The notes: generated from the letters alone by a model not told the origin. A stretch of 64,000 nucleotides of DNA from Pseudoxanthomonas sp. PXM03 (GCF_014852005.1 NZ_JACVAU010000004.1:62001-126000); one strand, 5' to 3'; shown: positions 55,026 to 63,518, counted from the stretch's first letter. Made by a program: numbers and translations.

Positions 55026-56027
55026 TCAGGGGCGTGCTGACGCGACGGCGACCTGCTGCGTTGCGGGTGGAGGCGCGACGCTGGCCGTGCGTTCCGGCAT
55101 CGCGGTATCCGCGTCCGGCAGCGGTGCGCCGGGTGTCAGCATTCCGCCTTCGCCCTGCATTGCCTGCTCTGCCGCCTTCGTCATCACCACGATGCTGATG
55201 CGGCGGTTGATCGGGTTCTGTGGATTCTGCTTGTCGAACAGCACCGACGACGACAGCCCGACCACGCGCGAAACCTTGTCCTCGTGCATGCCGCCGGCCA
55301 CCAGCGCGCGCCGCGCGGCATTGGCACGCTCGGCGCTGAGCTCCCAGTTGGTGTAACCGCGATTGGACGTGTACTGCGTGGTATCCGTGTGTCCGGTGAT
55401 GCTGACGTGGTTCGGCACCTGGTTGATGAAGCCGGCCAGCTCGGCCAGGATCGTCTGCGTGTAGGACTTCAGCACTGTTCCGCCGAGGTCGAACATCGGC
55501 CGGTTCTGCTGGTCGACGATCTGGATGCGCAGGCCTTCGGGCGTCAGGTCCAGCAGCAACTGGTCCTTGAACGGTTCCAGCGCCTGGCTCTTGCCGATCG
55601 CTTCCTCCAGCGCCTGCATCAGGGTTTCCAGGCGCTGCTTTTCCTGCGCCTTCTGCTGCTCCTCGGCCTCCGCTTTCTGCGCATCGGCCGAAGGCTTGCT
55701 GAAAGGATCGTTGGCGTCGCCACGTGGGATGTCCATCGTGCCGCCCAGCTTGATCATCGAATTGCTGGCGCCCCCGGGACCGGCGGGCCCGGGCGCGGGC
55801 GAGAAGCTCTTGCCGCTCAGCGGGCTGGGATTGCGGAAGTATTCCGAGATCGCCGCGCGCTCCTTGTTGGTGGTGGCGCCCATCAGCCACATCACCAGGA
55901 AGAACGCCATCATCGCGGTCACGAAGTCCGCGTAGGCGACTTTCCATGAGCCGCCGTGATGGCCGCCGCCGGCGACCTTCTTGATGCGGCGGACGATGAT
56001 GGTGGGGCGTTGGTCGCTCATCGCCAT
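55026..56027 (-). CDS. motB: flagellar motor protein MotB
   Basis: 333 residues. N-terminal membrane helix with the proton-channel aspartate in AYADFVTAMMAFFLVMWLM (about 30-50). A linker rich in Gln/Glu/Lys and Gly/Pro follows, then an OmpA-type peptidoglycan-binding domain near 170-290 (VSITGHTDTTQYTSNRGYTN, ELSAERANAARRALVAGGM). It anchors the stator to the cell wall. The start is three bases after the motA stop. Confidence 0.96.
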   Translation of the reverse strand: MAMSDQRPTIIVRRIKKVAGGGHHGGSWKVAYADFVTAMMAFFLVMWLMGATTNKERAAISEYFRNPSPLSGKSFSPAPGPAGPGGASNSMIKLGGTMDIPRGDANDPFSKPSADAQKAEAEEQQKAQEKQRLETLMQALEEAIGKSQALEPFKDQLLLDLTPEGLRIQIVDQQNRPMFDLGGTVLKSYTQTILAELAGFINQVPNHVSITGHTDTTQYTSNRGYTNWELSAERANAARRALVAGGMHEDKVSRVVGLSSSVLFDKQNPQNPINRRISIVVMTKAAEQAMQGEGGMLTPGAPLPDADTAMPERTASVAPPPATQQVAVASARP

Positions 56028-56030
56028 GGC

Positions 56031-56885
56031 TTACTTGTTGGCCTTGAGGTGCGCTTCGAACGCGACGAACGGCGGGCGCACGTCGGACGGCAGCGTCTTG
56101 CGGGCGAATTCCAGCGCCACGGCCGGGTTGTAGCCGCGCAGGCAGGCCAGCAGCGCAGTCTTCACCGATTCGTACATGCGACTGTCCTGCTCGACCTGGG
56201 CCTCGATGGCGGCGGCGAGCGGCGAGACGAAACCGTAGGCGAGCAGGATGCCGAGGAAGGTGCCGACCAGCGCCGCCGCGACATGCGCGCCGACCGCGGC
56301 GATGTCGCCGCCGATCGAACCCATCGTCACGATGATGCCCAGCACCGCCGCCACGATGCCGAAACCGGGCAGGCCGTCGGACATCTTCTGCAGGGCGTGT
56401 GCCGGTGCCATCGCCTCGTGGTGGTGCTTCTCCAGCTCCAGCTCCAGCAGCGGCTCCAGCTCGTGCGGCTCGATGTTGCTGCCCACCATCAGGCGCAGGC
56501 ATTCGGTCAGGAAGTCGAGCAGGTGGTGGTCGGCGAGGATCTTCGGGTACTTCTGGAACAGCGGACTGTTGGTCGGGTTTTCGATGTGCTCTTCCAGCGC
56601 CATGAAGCCGTCGCGACGCGCCTTGTTGAGCATCTCGTGGATCAGCGTCAGCACGTCCAGGTAGTCGGCCGACTTGTACTTCGCGCCCTTGAACACCGAC
56701 AGGGTGGCCGCGATCGTGCCCTTGACCACCTTGGTCGGATTGCTGGCCATGAAGGCGCCCAGCGCCGCGCCGCCGATGATGACCAGCTCGAACGGCTGCC
56801 ACAGGGCGCCCAGCTTGCCGTGCGAGCCGAGGTAGCCGCCGATCACGCTCAGGGTGACGATGATGAAGCCGACGATGATGAGCAT
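56031..56885 (-). CDS. motA: flagellar motor stator protein MotA
   Basis: 284 residues with four membrane helices. The start MLIIVGFIIVTLSVIGGYLG and the conserved GGAALGAFMASNP fit MotA. GFGIVAAVLGIIVTMGSIGG and FLGILLAYGFVSPLA form helices three and four. With MotB it conducts protons and drives the flagellum. No other flagellar genes are in the window. Divergent from blaI; the 160-base spacer holds the BlaI operators. Confidence 0.97.
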   Translation of the reverse strand: MLIIVGFIIVTLSVIGGYLGSHGKLGALWQPFELVIIGGAALGAFMASNPTKVVKGTIAATLSVFKGAKYKSADYLDVLTLIHEMLNKARRDGFMALEEHIENPTNSPLFQKYPKILADHHLLDFLTECLRLMVGSNIEPHELEPLLELELEKHHHEAMAPAHALQKMSDGLPGFGIVAAVLGIIVTMGSIGGDIAAVGAHVAAALVGTFLGILLAYGFVSPLAAAIEAQVEQDSRMYESVKTALLACLRGYNPAVALEFARKTLPSDVRPPFVAFEAHLKANK

Positions 56886-56988
56886 GGCGGGGGCACACGG
56901 TGGGGTTGTCCAAGGATCGGCCTGGCCACCGGTTTCTTGAGCCGCGACCGCCTGTCGGCCGGTGCGCGGGAATGACCTTCGGCAGGGT

Positions 56989-57006
56989 TGACTACATTTG
57001 TCGTCA
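56989..57006. promoter_or_regulatory. BlaI-type operator dyad 1
   Basis: TGACTACATTTGTCGTCA is an imperfect palindrome with the ACTACA/TGT-GT core known from BlaI/MecI operators. It is repeated as dyad 2 nine bases later and lies between divergent motA and the BlaI gene. Confidence 0.75.
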
Positions 57007-57015
57007 CGGGCATGT

Positions 57016-57033
57016 TGACGACAGCTGTAGTCA
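57016..57033. promoter_or_regulatory. BlaI-type operator dyad 2
   Basis: TGACGACAGCTGTAGTCA is close to the reverse complement of dyad 1 (16 of 18 bases), with a centre-to-centre distance of 27 bases. It ends 12 bases before the blaI ATG, so repressor here would block blaI-blaR1 expression. Confidence 0.75.
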
Positions 57034-57045
57034 CAAGGCGATCCC

Positions 57046-57441
57046 ATGCCCGGCAAGGCCCGCAAGTCCATCGGCGACCAGGAACTGGCGCTGCTGCAAT
57101 ACCTGTCCGAACACGGCGAGGCCAGCGTGGGCGAAGTGGCGGCCGCGTTCGGCGAGGCCCGCGGCCTGGCCCGCTCCACGGTGCTCACGATGATGGAGCG
57201 CCTGCGTGCCAAGGCCTACCTGCGACGCCGCCAGGTGGAGGGCGTGTACCGGTACGCGCCGGTCGCGCAGTCCAATGAAGTGATGCGCCATGCGGTCGGC
57301 AGTTTCGTCGAGAAGACGCTGCAGGGCTCGCTGTCGCCGTTGGTGGCGTGGATGTCCCAGCGCACCGAGGTGAGCGACGACGAACTGGCGGAGCTGGAGG
57401 CGATGGTCGCGAGCCTGCAGTCCCGGCGGAAGGAGGGCTGA
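57046..57441 (+). CDS. BlaI/MecI/CopY-family transcriptional repressor
   Basis: 131 residues. Winged-helix part (about 5-85) with QYLSEHGEASVGEVAAAFGE, LARSTVLTMMERLRAKAYLR and YRYAPVAQ. The C-terminal dimerisation helices follow (SLSPLVAWM, SDDELAELEAMVASLQ). As in other BlaI proteins it should be cleaved or released when BlaR1 is triggered. It should bind the double dyad at 56989-57033. AAGG lies seven bases before the ATG. The blaR1 gene starts one base after the stop, and AGGAGG in the blaI end serves it. Confidence 0.93.
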   Translation: MPGKARKSIGDQELALLQYLSEHGEASVGEVAAAFGEARGLARSTVLTMMERLRAKAYLRRRQVEGVYRYAPVAQSNEVMRHAVGSFVEKTLQGSLSPLVAWMSQRTEVSDDELAELEAMVASLQSRRKEG

Positions 57442-57442
57442 C

Positions 57443-59299
57443 ATGGATCTTGTCGCTTGGGCGGACAGCCTGCTTTCCCGCTTGCTCGACGTCGGCATGC
57501 AGTCGCTGCTGCTTGCCGCCCTGGTGTGGGCCTTGTGCCGCTACCTGCCACGCCTGGATGCGCGCACGCGGGCCTGGCTGTGGTGGCTGGTGGCCGCGCA
57601 GATGGTGGTCGGGCTGGTGTGGCATGCCCCCGTTGCGCTGCCGTTGCTGCCGGCGGAGCCCGTCGCGGCTCAGATGGTGATGGCGGCCGCTGGAGACGCC
57701 TCGTCTGCCTTCACGGCGGCGGGACCGGCGGTGACCGTCACGTCGCCGGCGGCATCGACGCAGGAGACCTCCCTCGATGTCGGGGTGCTGCTGCTGGTTG
57801 CATGGCTGGCCGGCGTGGCGGTGATGCTGGCAAACACGATGCGCCACGCGTGGCAACTGCGGCGCCAGATCGCGCGCGCGCGGCCGTGCCGGGATCATCA
57901 CGTACGCGAGGAGTACCACGCGCTGGGCCGCCATCTCGGCATCCCGGTCTTGCCGATGTTGCAGGTCAGCGACGACATCGACTCGCCGCAGCTCGCGCGG
58001 CCGTGGCGGCCGGTGCTGATGTTGCCCGCTGCCGCCCTGCAACGCATGAATGCAGACGACCTGCGCATGTCGCTGCATCACGAACTGGCCCACCTGCAGC
58101 GTCGCGACCTGTGGTGGGCGTGGATGCCGGCACTGGCGCAGCACCTGTTCTTCTTCCACCCCGTCGCACACCTCGCGGCACGCGAATACAGCCTGGCGCG
58201 TGAAGTCGCCTGCGACGCCGCCGTGCTCGCGGATGAGCGCCACGCTCCGCGCGATTACGGGCGCCTGCTGGTGAAGCTGGGCGTTTCCACCGCTCCCTCG
58301 CCAGCGTTGGCCGGCGCCTCCCCCACATTCCGCATCCTCAAGAGGAGACTGCTCATGCTGCAGCACACCGCTTCCCCCCTGCGCACCAGCGCCCTGGCCG
58401 TCACCGTCGGCATCGTGCTGCTGGGCGTGGTGCCTTATCGCGTGATTGCCAGCAGCACCCCGGTCGCGCCGGTGGCCACCGCAGTGCCGGTGGCAGCGAC
58501 GCCCGTCGCGGCACCCGTGATCGCGGCGCAGGCCGATCCTGTCGCGGCGCCCAGGCCGGAGGCAGCCCCGCGTGCCGTCGTGGTCGCGGCAGCGCGCGAC
58601 ATGCCGGCACCACCGGCACCACCGGCACCACCGGCACCACCGGCACCCCCTGCGGCGCCCCGCGTGCGCGCCCCGGCGGCGCCCACGCCCCCCGCACCGC
58701 CCCCGATGCGCGGCACGTGGAGCATCGGCGGCGCACGCGATGGCGACGCCTACGTGCTCATCCAGGACAACGAGGTGACCATGGCCGGGCACAGCGACGA
58801 CATCCGCATCGCCAGGACATTGCAGCAGGGCAAAGCGCCCGTGCTGTGGATGCGCGAGGACGGCAAGCAGTACATCGTGCGTGATGCCGCCACCGTGCAG
58901 CGGGTGAAGGCCGCGCATGCGCCGGTCGAGGCATTGGGCGCGCAGCAGGGCAAGCTCGGCGAACAGCAGGGCGCACTGGGCGAGCGGCAGGGAGAGCTGG
59001 GCGTGAAGCAGGGCGAACTGGGCCTGAAGATGGCCGCCATCGCCACCGAACGCGCGTCGGCCGCGCTGCAGGGCAGCCGTGCCAGCGATGCGGAGACCGA
59101 CCGTCGCCTGGACGCGCTCGCCCAGCAGCAGGAAGCGCTGGCGCGCCAGCAGGAAGTCCTTTCGCGGCAGCAGGAGCCCCTCGCACGGCAGCAGGAAGCG
59201 CTGAGCCGCAGGCAGGTGGCCGCGACGGAACAGATGCAGCGCGAAGTGAAGCGCTTGCTGGACGACGCCATCCGCAGCGGGAAGGCGCAACAGCTCTGA
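57443..59299 (+). CDS. BlaR1-type M56 membrane metallopeptidase with heptad-repeat tail
   Basis: 618 residues. About four N-terminal helices enclose the zinc motif HELAH (213-217). The gluzincin domain ends near 290, followed by a helix near 310-325. After that the protein is unlike the classical penicillin-sensor BlaR1. A Pro/Ala tract of PAP repeats (about 388-402) is followed by a beta-like segment (GGARDGDAYVLIQDNEVTM), and two arrays of heptads (LGxxQGx, about 498-525; xLxxQQE, about 558-592), likely a coiled coil. No transpeptidase domain is present, so the signal is not simply beta-lactam binding. Coupled to blaI. Confidence 0.9.
   Translation: MDLVAWADSLLSRLLDVGMQSLLLAALVWALCRYLPRLDARTRAWLWWLVAAQMVVGLVWHAPVALPLLPAEPVAAQMVMAAAGDASSAFTAAGPAVTVTSPAASTQETSLDVGVLLLVAWLAGVAVMLANTMRHAWQLRRQIARARPCRDHHVREEYHALGRHLGIPVLPMLQVSDDIDSPQLARPWRPVLMLPAAALQRMNADDLRMSLHHELAHLQRRDLWWAWMPALAQHLFFFHPVAHLAAREYSLAREVACDAAVLADERHAPRDYGRLLVKLGVSTAPSPALAGASPTFRILKRRLLMLQHTASPLRTSALAVTVGIVLLGVVPYRVIASSTPVAPVATAVPVAATPVAAPVIAAQADPVAAPRPEAAPRAVVVAAARDMPAPPAPPAPPAPPAPPAAPRVRAPAAPTPPAPPPMRGTWSIGGARDGDAYVLIQDNEVTMAGHSDDIRIARTLQQGKAPVLWMREDGKQYIVRDAATVQRVKAAHAPVEALGAQQGKLGEQQGALGERQGELGVKQGELGLKMAAIATERASAALQGSRASDAETDRRLDALAQQQEALARQQEVLSRQQEPLARQQEALSRRQVAATEQMQREVKRLLDDAIRSGKAQQL
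58603..58648 (+). repeat. 9-base tandem repeat inside the BlaR1-like gene
   Basis: About five copies of ccggcacca in a row encode the PAP tract. Unit length is a multiple of three, so copy-number change would alter length and not frame. Confidence 0.7.
58934..59220 (+). repeat. two heptad-coding arrays in the BlaR1-like gene
   Basis: The first array encodes about five LGxxQGx units, the second about five xLxxQQE units. The DNA repeats are imperfect, which points to selection on the protein pattern and not fresh slippage. Confidence 0.65.
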
Positions 59300-59356
59300 C
59301 GCAGATCGCGGGGCCGGGTTTCTGGCGGGCGCCTGCGTGGGGTTGGAGCACGGCGC

Positions 59357-59380
59357 GGTCGGGGCTGAAGCCCCTCCTAC
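59357..59380 (+). repeat. interspersed palindromic repeat, family B
   Basis: GTCGGGGCTGAAGCCCCTCC followed by TAC. The TAG stop of the DUF4031 gene (59377-59379 on the minus strand) lies inside it, so the element supplies that gene's end. Two more copies are at 60862 and 60974. Confidence 0.7.
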
Positions 59381-59676
59381 AGGGAGCGTTCGCCGTCCGG
59401 CGCGCCGCTCCACTGCGAACGCGCTTGACGGATGATCGCGCGGACCTGCTCGCGGTCGCGGTGGCGGGAAATGGCAATGGCGCCGCGCCGCAATGCTTCT
59501 TCGCGCAGTTCTTCGGTCAGGTCGTAATGCGCTCCGCTGCGCTTGTCCTGGAAGGCGCGGCGCGGAATGTCCAGCCGTGCCGCCATGGCGTGGAGTTCGT
59601 CCAGCGTGTCGGCCATCATGTGTGCCCAGCGACGACCGCGCCACAGGGTGACGGCGTCATCCACGTAGACGCTCAT
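59377..59676 (-). CDS. DUF4031 family protein
   Basis: 99 residues: MSVYVDDAVTLWRGRRWAHM, LHAMAARLDIPRRAFQDK and HYDLTEELREEALRRGAIAI match DUF4031. Small cytoplasmic protein of unknown function. Its ATG overlaps the stop of the DUF3037 gene by four bases (ATGA), so translation is coupled. The stop codon lies in a family-B repeat. Confidence 0.9.
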   Translation of the reverse strand: MSVYVDDAVTLWRGRRWAHMMADTLDELHAMAARLDIPRRAFQDKRSGAHYDLTEELREEALRRGAIAISRHRDREQVRAIIRQARSQWSGAPDGERSL

Positions 59677-60080
59677 CGCGGCGCGGTCGCCTTCGGTGGC
59701 CGCACCATGCGATCCATCAGATGCTCCAGCGTCGCAGGAAGATCGCCGCAACGGCCCATGTGCACCGATGAGGTCTGGATGATCGAACTCCGCTTCGCCG
59801 TGAGCCAGTGGAAGCGGGCGCGCACCGGCAGCAGCCCGATCGGCGCAGCCGCTTCGCCACCGCGGCAGATGGCGGGAATGGTGTCCAGGTGGCGGCGCAG
59901 CGATTCGATGTCCAGCGTGGGATCGAGGGCCTGCAGGCGGGCTTCGTCCAGTTCGATGCGAGCTTCCAGGAATCCCGCGCGTTCGCATGACAGGATGACG
60001 CCGACGTTGACGAACTCTTCGCGCTCCACGCGCGGCACCACGCGGATCACTGCATAGTCGTAGGTGTCATGCGCGCGCAT
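59673..60080 (-). CDS. DUF3037 family protein
   Basis: 135 residues. DTYDYAVIRVVPRVEREEFV, NVGVILSCERAGFLEARI and LTAKRSSIIQTSSVHMG match DUF3037. It starts inside the end of the HipA-like kinase gene (14-base overlap) and is coupled to the DUF4031 gene, so all three are one operon. DUF3037 beside a HipA-like kinase is an arrangement I recall from other genomes; the joint function is unknown. Confidence 0.9.
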   Translation of the reverse strand: MRAHDTYDYAVIRVVPRVEREEFVNVGVILSCERAGFLEARIELDEARLQALDPTLDIESLRRHLDTIPAICRGGEAAAPIGLLPVRARFHWLTAKRSSIIQTSSVHMGRCGDLPATLEHLMDRMVRPPKATAPR

Positions 60081-60840
60081 GGATCGCTCCCTGCACGAAC
60101 GCGTCCCGCTGTGCCAGACGTCGGATCAGGTAGTCGGTGTAGGCCGCGCGCTGTGCCGGCGGATCGCCGAAGCTGTCCGGTCCCTGCAGCCAGGCGTCGG
60201 GGACCTCCGCAACGATCCCCGCCATCACGGCATCCGGCAGGCGTGCCGCCATGGCCGCATCGATGTCCGCCAGGCGCGAGGCCCAGCGCAGCAGCACGTG
60301 GTCGCGGATCAGCGGGAAGGGCTTGCCGGCGCCCGACACGTCGCCGTCCCAGCCGTGGTGGAAGTACAGCGACGCCCCGTGGTCGATCAGGTACAGCCGC
60401 CGGTGCCACATCAGCAGGTTGGTGTTGCGTGCCGTGCGGTCGACGTTGCTGATGAAGGCATCGAACCAGACGATCCGCGAGGCAAGGTCCGCATCCGGCT
60501 GTTCGGCCACGGGATCGAAGTTCACCGCGCCGGGCAGGTAGTCCATGGCCAGGTTGAGTCCGGCGCTGGCCTTGATCAGGTCCTGTATCTCCGGGTCGCC
60601 TTCGGTGCGCGCCAGGTCGGCGTCCAGTTCCATCAGCGCCAGGTCCGGCATCGGCAACTGCAGCGCTTTCGCCAGGCCGCCGGCGATCAGTTCGGCGACC
60701 AGCGCCTTGGGTCCCTGGCCGGCACCGCGGAACTTGAGCACGTAGAGGCCGTCGTCGTCGGCCTCGACCACGGCCGGCATCGAGCCGCCTTCGCGCAGCG
60801 GGGTGACATAGCGGGTGGCGGTACGGAGGGGCAGCGTCAT
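60067..60840 (-). CDS. HipA-like kinase domain protein
   Basis: 257 residues. The kinase-like core shows YVLKFRGAGQGPKALVAELI (about 32-52), PMPDLALMELDADLA, WFDAFISNVDRTARNTNLLM with the catalytic-loop N-D pattern, and LYLIDHGASLYFHHGWD with a metal-site aspartate. It is much shorter than HipA toxins (~440) and lacks the HipA N-terminal subdomain; no HipB antitoxin is adjacent. So phosphorylation of some target is likely, but a toxin role is not supported. Leads the kinase/DUF3037/DUF4031 operon. Confidence 0.88.
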   Translation of the reverse strand: MTLPLRTATRYVTPLREGGSMPAVVEADDDGLYVLKFRGAGQGPKALVAELIAGGLAKALQLPMPDLALMELDADLARTEGDPEIQDLIKASAGLNLAMDYLPGAVNFDPVAEQPDADLASRIVWFDAFISNVDRTARNTNLLMWHRRLYLIDHGASLYFHHGWDGDVSGAGKPFPLIRDHVLLRWASRLADIDAAMAARLPDAVMAGIVAEVPDAWLQGPDSFGDPPAQRAAYTDYLIRRLAQRDAFVQGAIHARA

Positions 60841-60861
60841 CAGGCCGCTAGGATACCCGTG

Positions 60862-60884
60862 CAGGAGGGGCTTCAGCCCCGACC
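60862..60884 (-). repeat. interspersed palindromic repeat, family B (copy 2)
   Basis: GGAGGGGCTTCAGCCCCGAC, the reverse complement of the element at 59357. It lies upstream of the kinase operon. Confidence 0.65.
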
Positions 60885-60973
60885 GCAGAATCCCGGCGCC
60901 GTGGAACTCTGGCCCTCATGCTGCGCGTGCCGCACATTGCGCCGGACACGCTTCATCCTGTCCTGTGACGTCC

Positions 60974-60997
60974 GTGTCGGGGTTGAAGCCCCTCCCA
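60974..60997 (+). repeat. interspersed palindromic repeat, family B (copy 3)
   Basis: GTCGGGGTTGAAGCCCCTCC, inverted relative to copy 2 and about 90 bases away. Located between the transporter stop and the kinase operon. The 164-base gap holds nothing else. Confidence 0.65.
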
Positions 60998-61004
60998 TGC
61001 GTGC

Positions 61005-62060
61005 TCAGGTCGAACGCGCCACGCCCATGCGCCGCAACATCAGATAGACCGCCACGCTGGACGCCACGCCGAGCAGCAGCGCGAACGCAAGGCCATGCGT
61101 GCCGTGGGCGAACGGCAGGCCGGGCAGGTTCATGCCGAAGATGCCGGCCACCAGGCTGGGCGGCAGCAGCAACGCCGTGATCATCGAGAGCACGTACAGG
61201 TGGCGGTTGGTGCGTTCGGCCAGCTTCGCGGCTACTTCGTCCTGCAGCAGGCGCGCGCGTTCCTGCAGCGTGCCCACATCGCCATCGAGGTCGTCGAAGC
61301 GCTGGTTGAGGCGCGAGACGGCGGACAGAAGTTCGTGCTCGGCATCGGCGGGATGGCGCTGCTCGAACTGCTTGAGCACGCGCCGCATGGCGGTGAGCGG
61401 GCGGTGCAGGCGGACTGTCTGGTGGCGCAGCTGCGCCAGGTCGCGGCGTTCTTCGCCGATGCTGTCGGCCAGCACGCGGTCCTCGATGCGGTCCAGTCGC
61501 ACGGAAAGACTGTCGCTGCTGCGCTCCACCGTGTCGGCGAAATGGTCGGCGATCACTTCGAGCAACCGCACCGTGGAGCCGGCGCGCAGGCCGCCCGCGA
61601 TGCCGCGGCGTGCCGCCTCGACCGAGCGCAGTGCCTGCCGCCGTGCGGTGACCAGCAGGCCGGGCGTCGCGGCGAAGTGCAGCCAACCGATGCCGTCATC
61701 GCCACGCAGCTGGCCTTCGGCCGCGAGGTCGACGCCACGCTGGTGCACCCAGTCGACGAGTACGCCGTGCGCGGCATCGTCTTCCAGTTGCAGGTTGACG
61801 TGGGTATCGGGCGACAGCAGCGCGGCGCGCGCGTCGTCGGGGATCGGCAGCATCGCGACCACCTGCGCGCTGCGTGCATCGCTCAGGTCCAGGTGCAACC
61901 AATGCCAGCCATCGGCGAGGGCAGCCAGCGCGTCGAGCCCGCACTTGGCCGCATCCAGTACCCGTGCCTGGCCTTCGGCATCGAAACGATAGAGCCAGAG
62001 TGCGCCGGGCAGTCCGGCAAACGGCGATGCAGGCGCTTCGGGATCGGCGGGCAGCGGCAT
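61005..62060 (-). CDS. ZntB/CorA-family metal ion transporter
   Basis: 351 residues. Long soluble N-terminal funnel domain (about 1-280, with HWLHLDLSDARSAQVV and LRHQTVRLHRPLTAMRRVLK), then two membrane helices with the GMN pore motif in VAGIFGMNLPGLPF. A pentameric inner-membrane channel for divalent cations; the post-GMN sequence suggests ZntB-like metal or proton-coupled zinc use more than magnesium CorA, but this is uncertain. ATG at 62060 is preferred over an in-frame GTG three codons earlier. Confidence 0.9.
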   Translation of the reverse strand: MPLPADPEAPASPFAGLPGALWLYRFDAEGQARVLDAAKCGLDALAALADGWHWLHLDLSDARSAQVVAMLPIPDDARAALLSPDTHVNLQLEDDAAHGVLVDWVHQRGVDLAAEGQLRGDDGIGWLHFAATPGLLVTARRQALRSVEAARRGIAGGLRAGSTVRLLEVIADHFADTVERSSDSLSVRLDRIEDRVLADSIGEERRDLAQLRHQTVRLHRPLTAMRRVLKQFEQRHPADAEHELLSAVSRLNQRFDDLDGDVGTLQERARLLQDEVAAKLAERTNRHLYVLSMITALLLPPSLVAGIFGMNLPGLPFAHGTHGLAFALLLGVASSVAVYLMLRRMGVARST

Positions 62061-62149
62061 GTGTTGCACCCGTGCGGCAGCCGGGAGACGGTTGGGTGAC
62101 GGTCAGGCTACCGCCGTCATGTGCCGGTCTTGTGACAGGCGACGGGCAT

Positions 62150-62617
62150 CTATCCGGCGGGCTGCGCTTCCGCGCCGCCACGCTGGAGCAGGTCGGGCAA
62201 CGCGTCGCCATTGGGCGTGAATGCCAGCGACGCCGAATTCAGGCAGTGGCGCTCGCCGGTCGGCGGCGGGCCATCGGGAAACACGTGGCCCAGGTGGCTG
62301 TGGCAGCGTGCGCAGACGATCTCGGTGCGGACCATGCCGTAGCTGCTGTCGCGGATGCGGCCGACATGCGCCTCGTCCACGGGCTGGAAGAAGCTCGGCC
62401 AGCCGGTGCCGGAATCGAACTTCGCGCTCGAGCGGAACAGCGGCAGCCCGCACAGCCGGCAGGTGTAGACGCCGTCCTGCTTGTTGTCGAGGAACACGCC
62501 GCAGAACGGTGCCTCGGTTCCATGGTTCAGCAGCACGCGGCGCTCTTCATCGCTCAGGTCCGCTATCAGGCGCTCGCGTTGCGCGTCGGTGGGGGGCGTC
62601 AGGTCGAAGATCGTCAT
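62150..62617 (-). CDS. msrB: peptide-methionine (R)-S-oxide reductase
   Basis: 155 residues. Reduces the R form of methionine sulfoxide in proteins. Two zinc pairs (CRLCG and [12 protein letters not shown]) and the catalytic cysteine in [11 protein letters not shown] are present. [14 protein letters not shown] is the substrate-binding segment. GGAG precedes the ATG at 62617; the longer frame to 62998 overlaps the divergent exported protein gene. Length is usual for stand-alone MsrB. Confidence 0.97.
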   Translation of the reverse strand: MTIFDLTPPTDAQRERLIADLSDEERRVLLNHGTEAPFCGVFLDNKQDGVYTCRLCGLPLFRSSAKFDSGTGWPSFFQPVDEAHVGRIRDSSYGMVRTEIVCARCHSHLGHVFPDGPPPTGERHCLNSASLAFTPNGDALPDLLQRGGAEAQPAG

Positions 62618-62717
62618 GATGGGAACTCCGCGGGAAGATGGCGCCGATATGGTGTCGCCATCGTCATGCTGCAACCCTGGGTTACCATCCGGATCGGTTT
62701 CAGGGAGGTAGGCACGG

Positions 62718-63518
62718 ATGCGCTTGTCTTGTTCATTGCCCGGGTGCGCGCTGCTGCTCCTGGTGGCGGCGACGCCGGTACTGGCGCAGCGAGTGCCGCC
62801 CGCCCCCGGCTGCCTCGATGCGCGCCAGATGGCCGAAGTGCGGCAGGCCTCGTCCCGCCAGCTTGCGGTGCAGGGACAGGATGGCCAGCGCTTCCGCATC
62901 ACGCTGGGCGAAGATTGCCCGGGTGCAGGCGAAGCGAGCGCCGTGCTGCTCGCCCGCGAGGGCTGGGTCTGCGGTGCGGGCGGCGAGCTCGTCCGCATCG
63001 GTGCTTCGGTCTGTGCCGTGGCCGGGGTGGAGCGGATCGACGCGCGTGCCTACGCCGCGATGGCGCGCGAGGCATCCATCCGGAGCGCGGGCGACGACGT
63101 GAAGACGCTGGAGACCGTGCAGGTGCGGGCACCGCAGCGCAAGGGTTTCGCGGGCTCGCCAAGTTTCTGCTTCAATCCGCGCTACCTGCGTGCATGGTCG
63201 GAGGACAGCAAGGGCATGCTGGTGGAACTCTCGCCGCGCCGCTCCGGCGGTCATCGCTACTACCGCGTGGAACTGGCGCAGACGTGTCCCGACCTGGATT
63301 CGGCGCCGGCCATCGTCTTCCGGTCCGGCGTGGGCATCGGCCTGATCTGCGGCAATCCCGGCGATCGCGTGATCGCCCAGGACAGCGGGGGTGGCAGCCT
63401 CTTCGACGCCGGGGATCCGGGTTTCGTGTTCGCGGACGATCCGCGACGGTCAGGGCGCATGGGCATGCGCGTGCAATGTTCGGTAGCGGCGGTGTATCCG
63501 CACGAACCGGAGGCCTGA
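62718..63518 (+). CDS. exported protein with a duplicated Cys-containing domain
   Basis: 266 residues with a signal peptide (to about residue 23, VLAQ). Two similar halves are visible. The first has [30 protein letters not shown] and [12 protein letters not shown]. The second has [30 protein letters not shown] and [14 protein letters not shown]. Each half keeps several cysteines, so disulfides are likely. It recalls DUF6491-type secreted proteins of this family, but I cannot be sure. AGGGAGG lies nine bases before the ATG. Periplasmic; function unknown. Confidence 0.8.
   Translation: MRLSCSLPGCALLLLVAATPVLAQRVPPAPGCLDARQMAEVRQASSRQLAVQGQDGQRFRITLGEDCPGAGEASAVLLAREGWVCGAGGELVRIGASVCAVAGVERIDARAYAAMAREASIRSAGDDVKTLETVQVRAPQRKGFAGSPSFCFNPRYLRAWSEDSKGMLVELSPRRSGGHRYYRVELAQTCPDLDSAPAIVFRSGVGIGLICGNPGDRVIAQDSGGGSLFDAGDPGFVFADDPRRSGRMGMRVQCSVAAVYPHEPEA

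Noticed and set aside
58603..58648. CRISPR-like short repeats
   Set aside because: It is an in-frame 9-base coding tandem with no spacers.
60067..60840. HipBA toxin-antitoxin system
   Set aside because: No HipB-like helix-turn-helix gene is adjacent and the kinase lacks the HipA N-terminal part.
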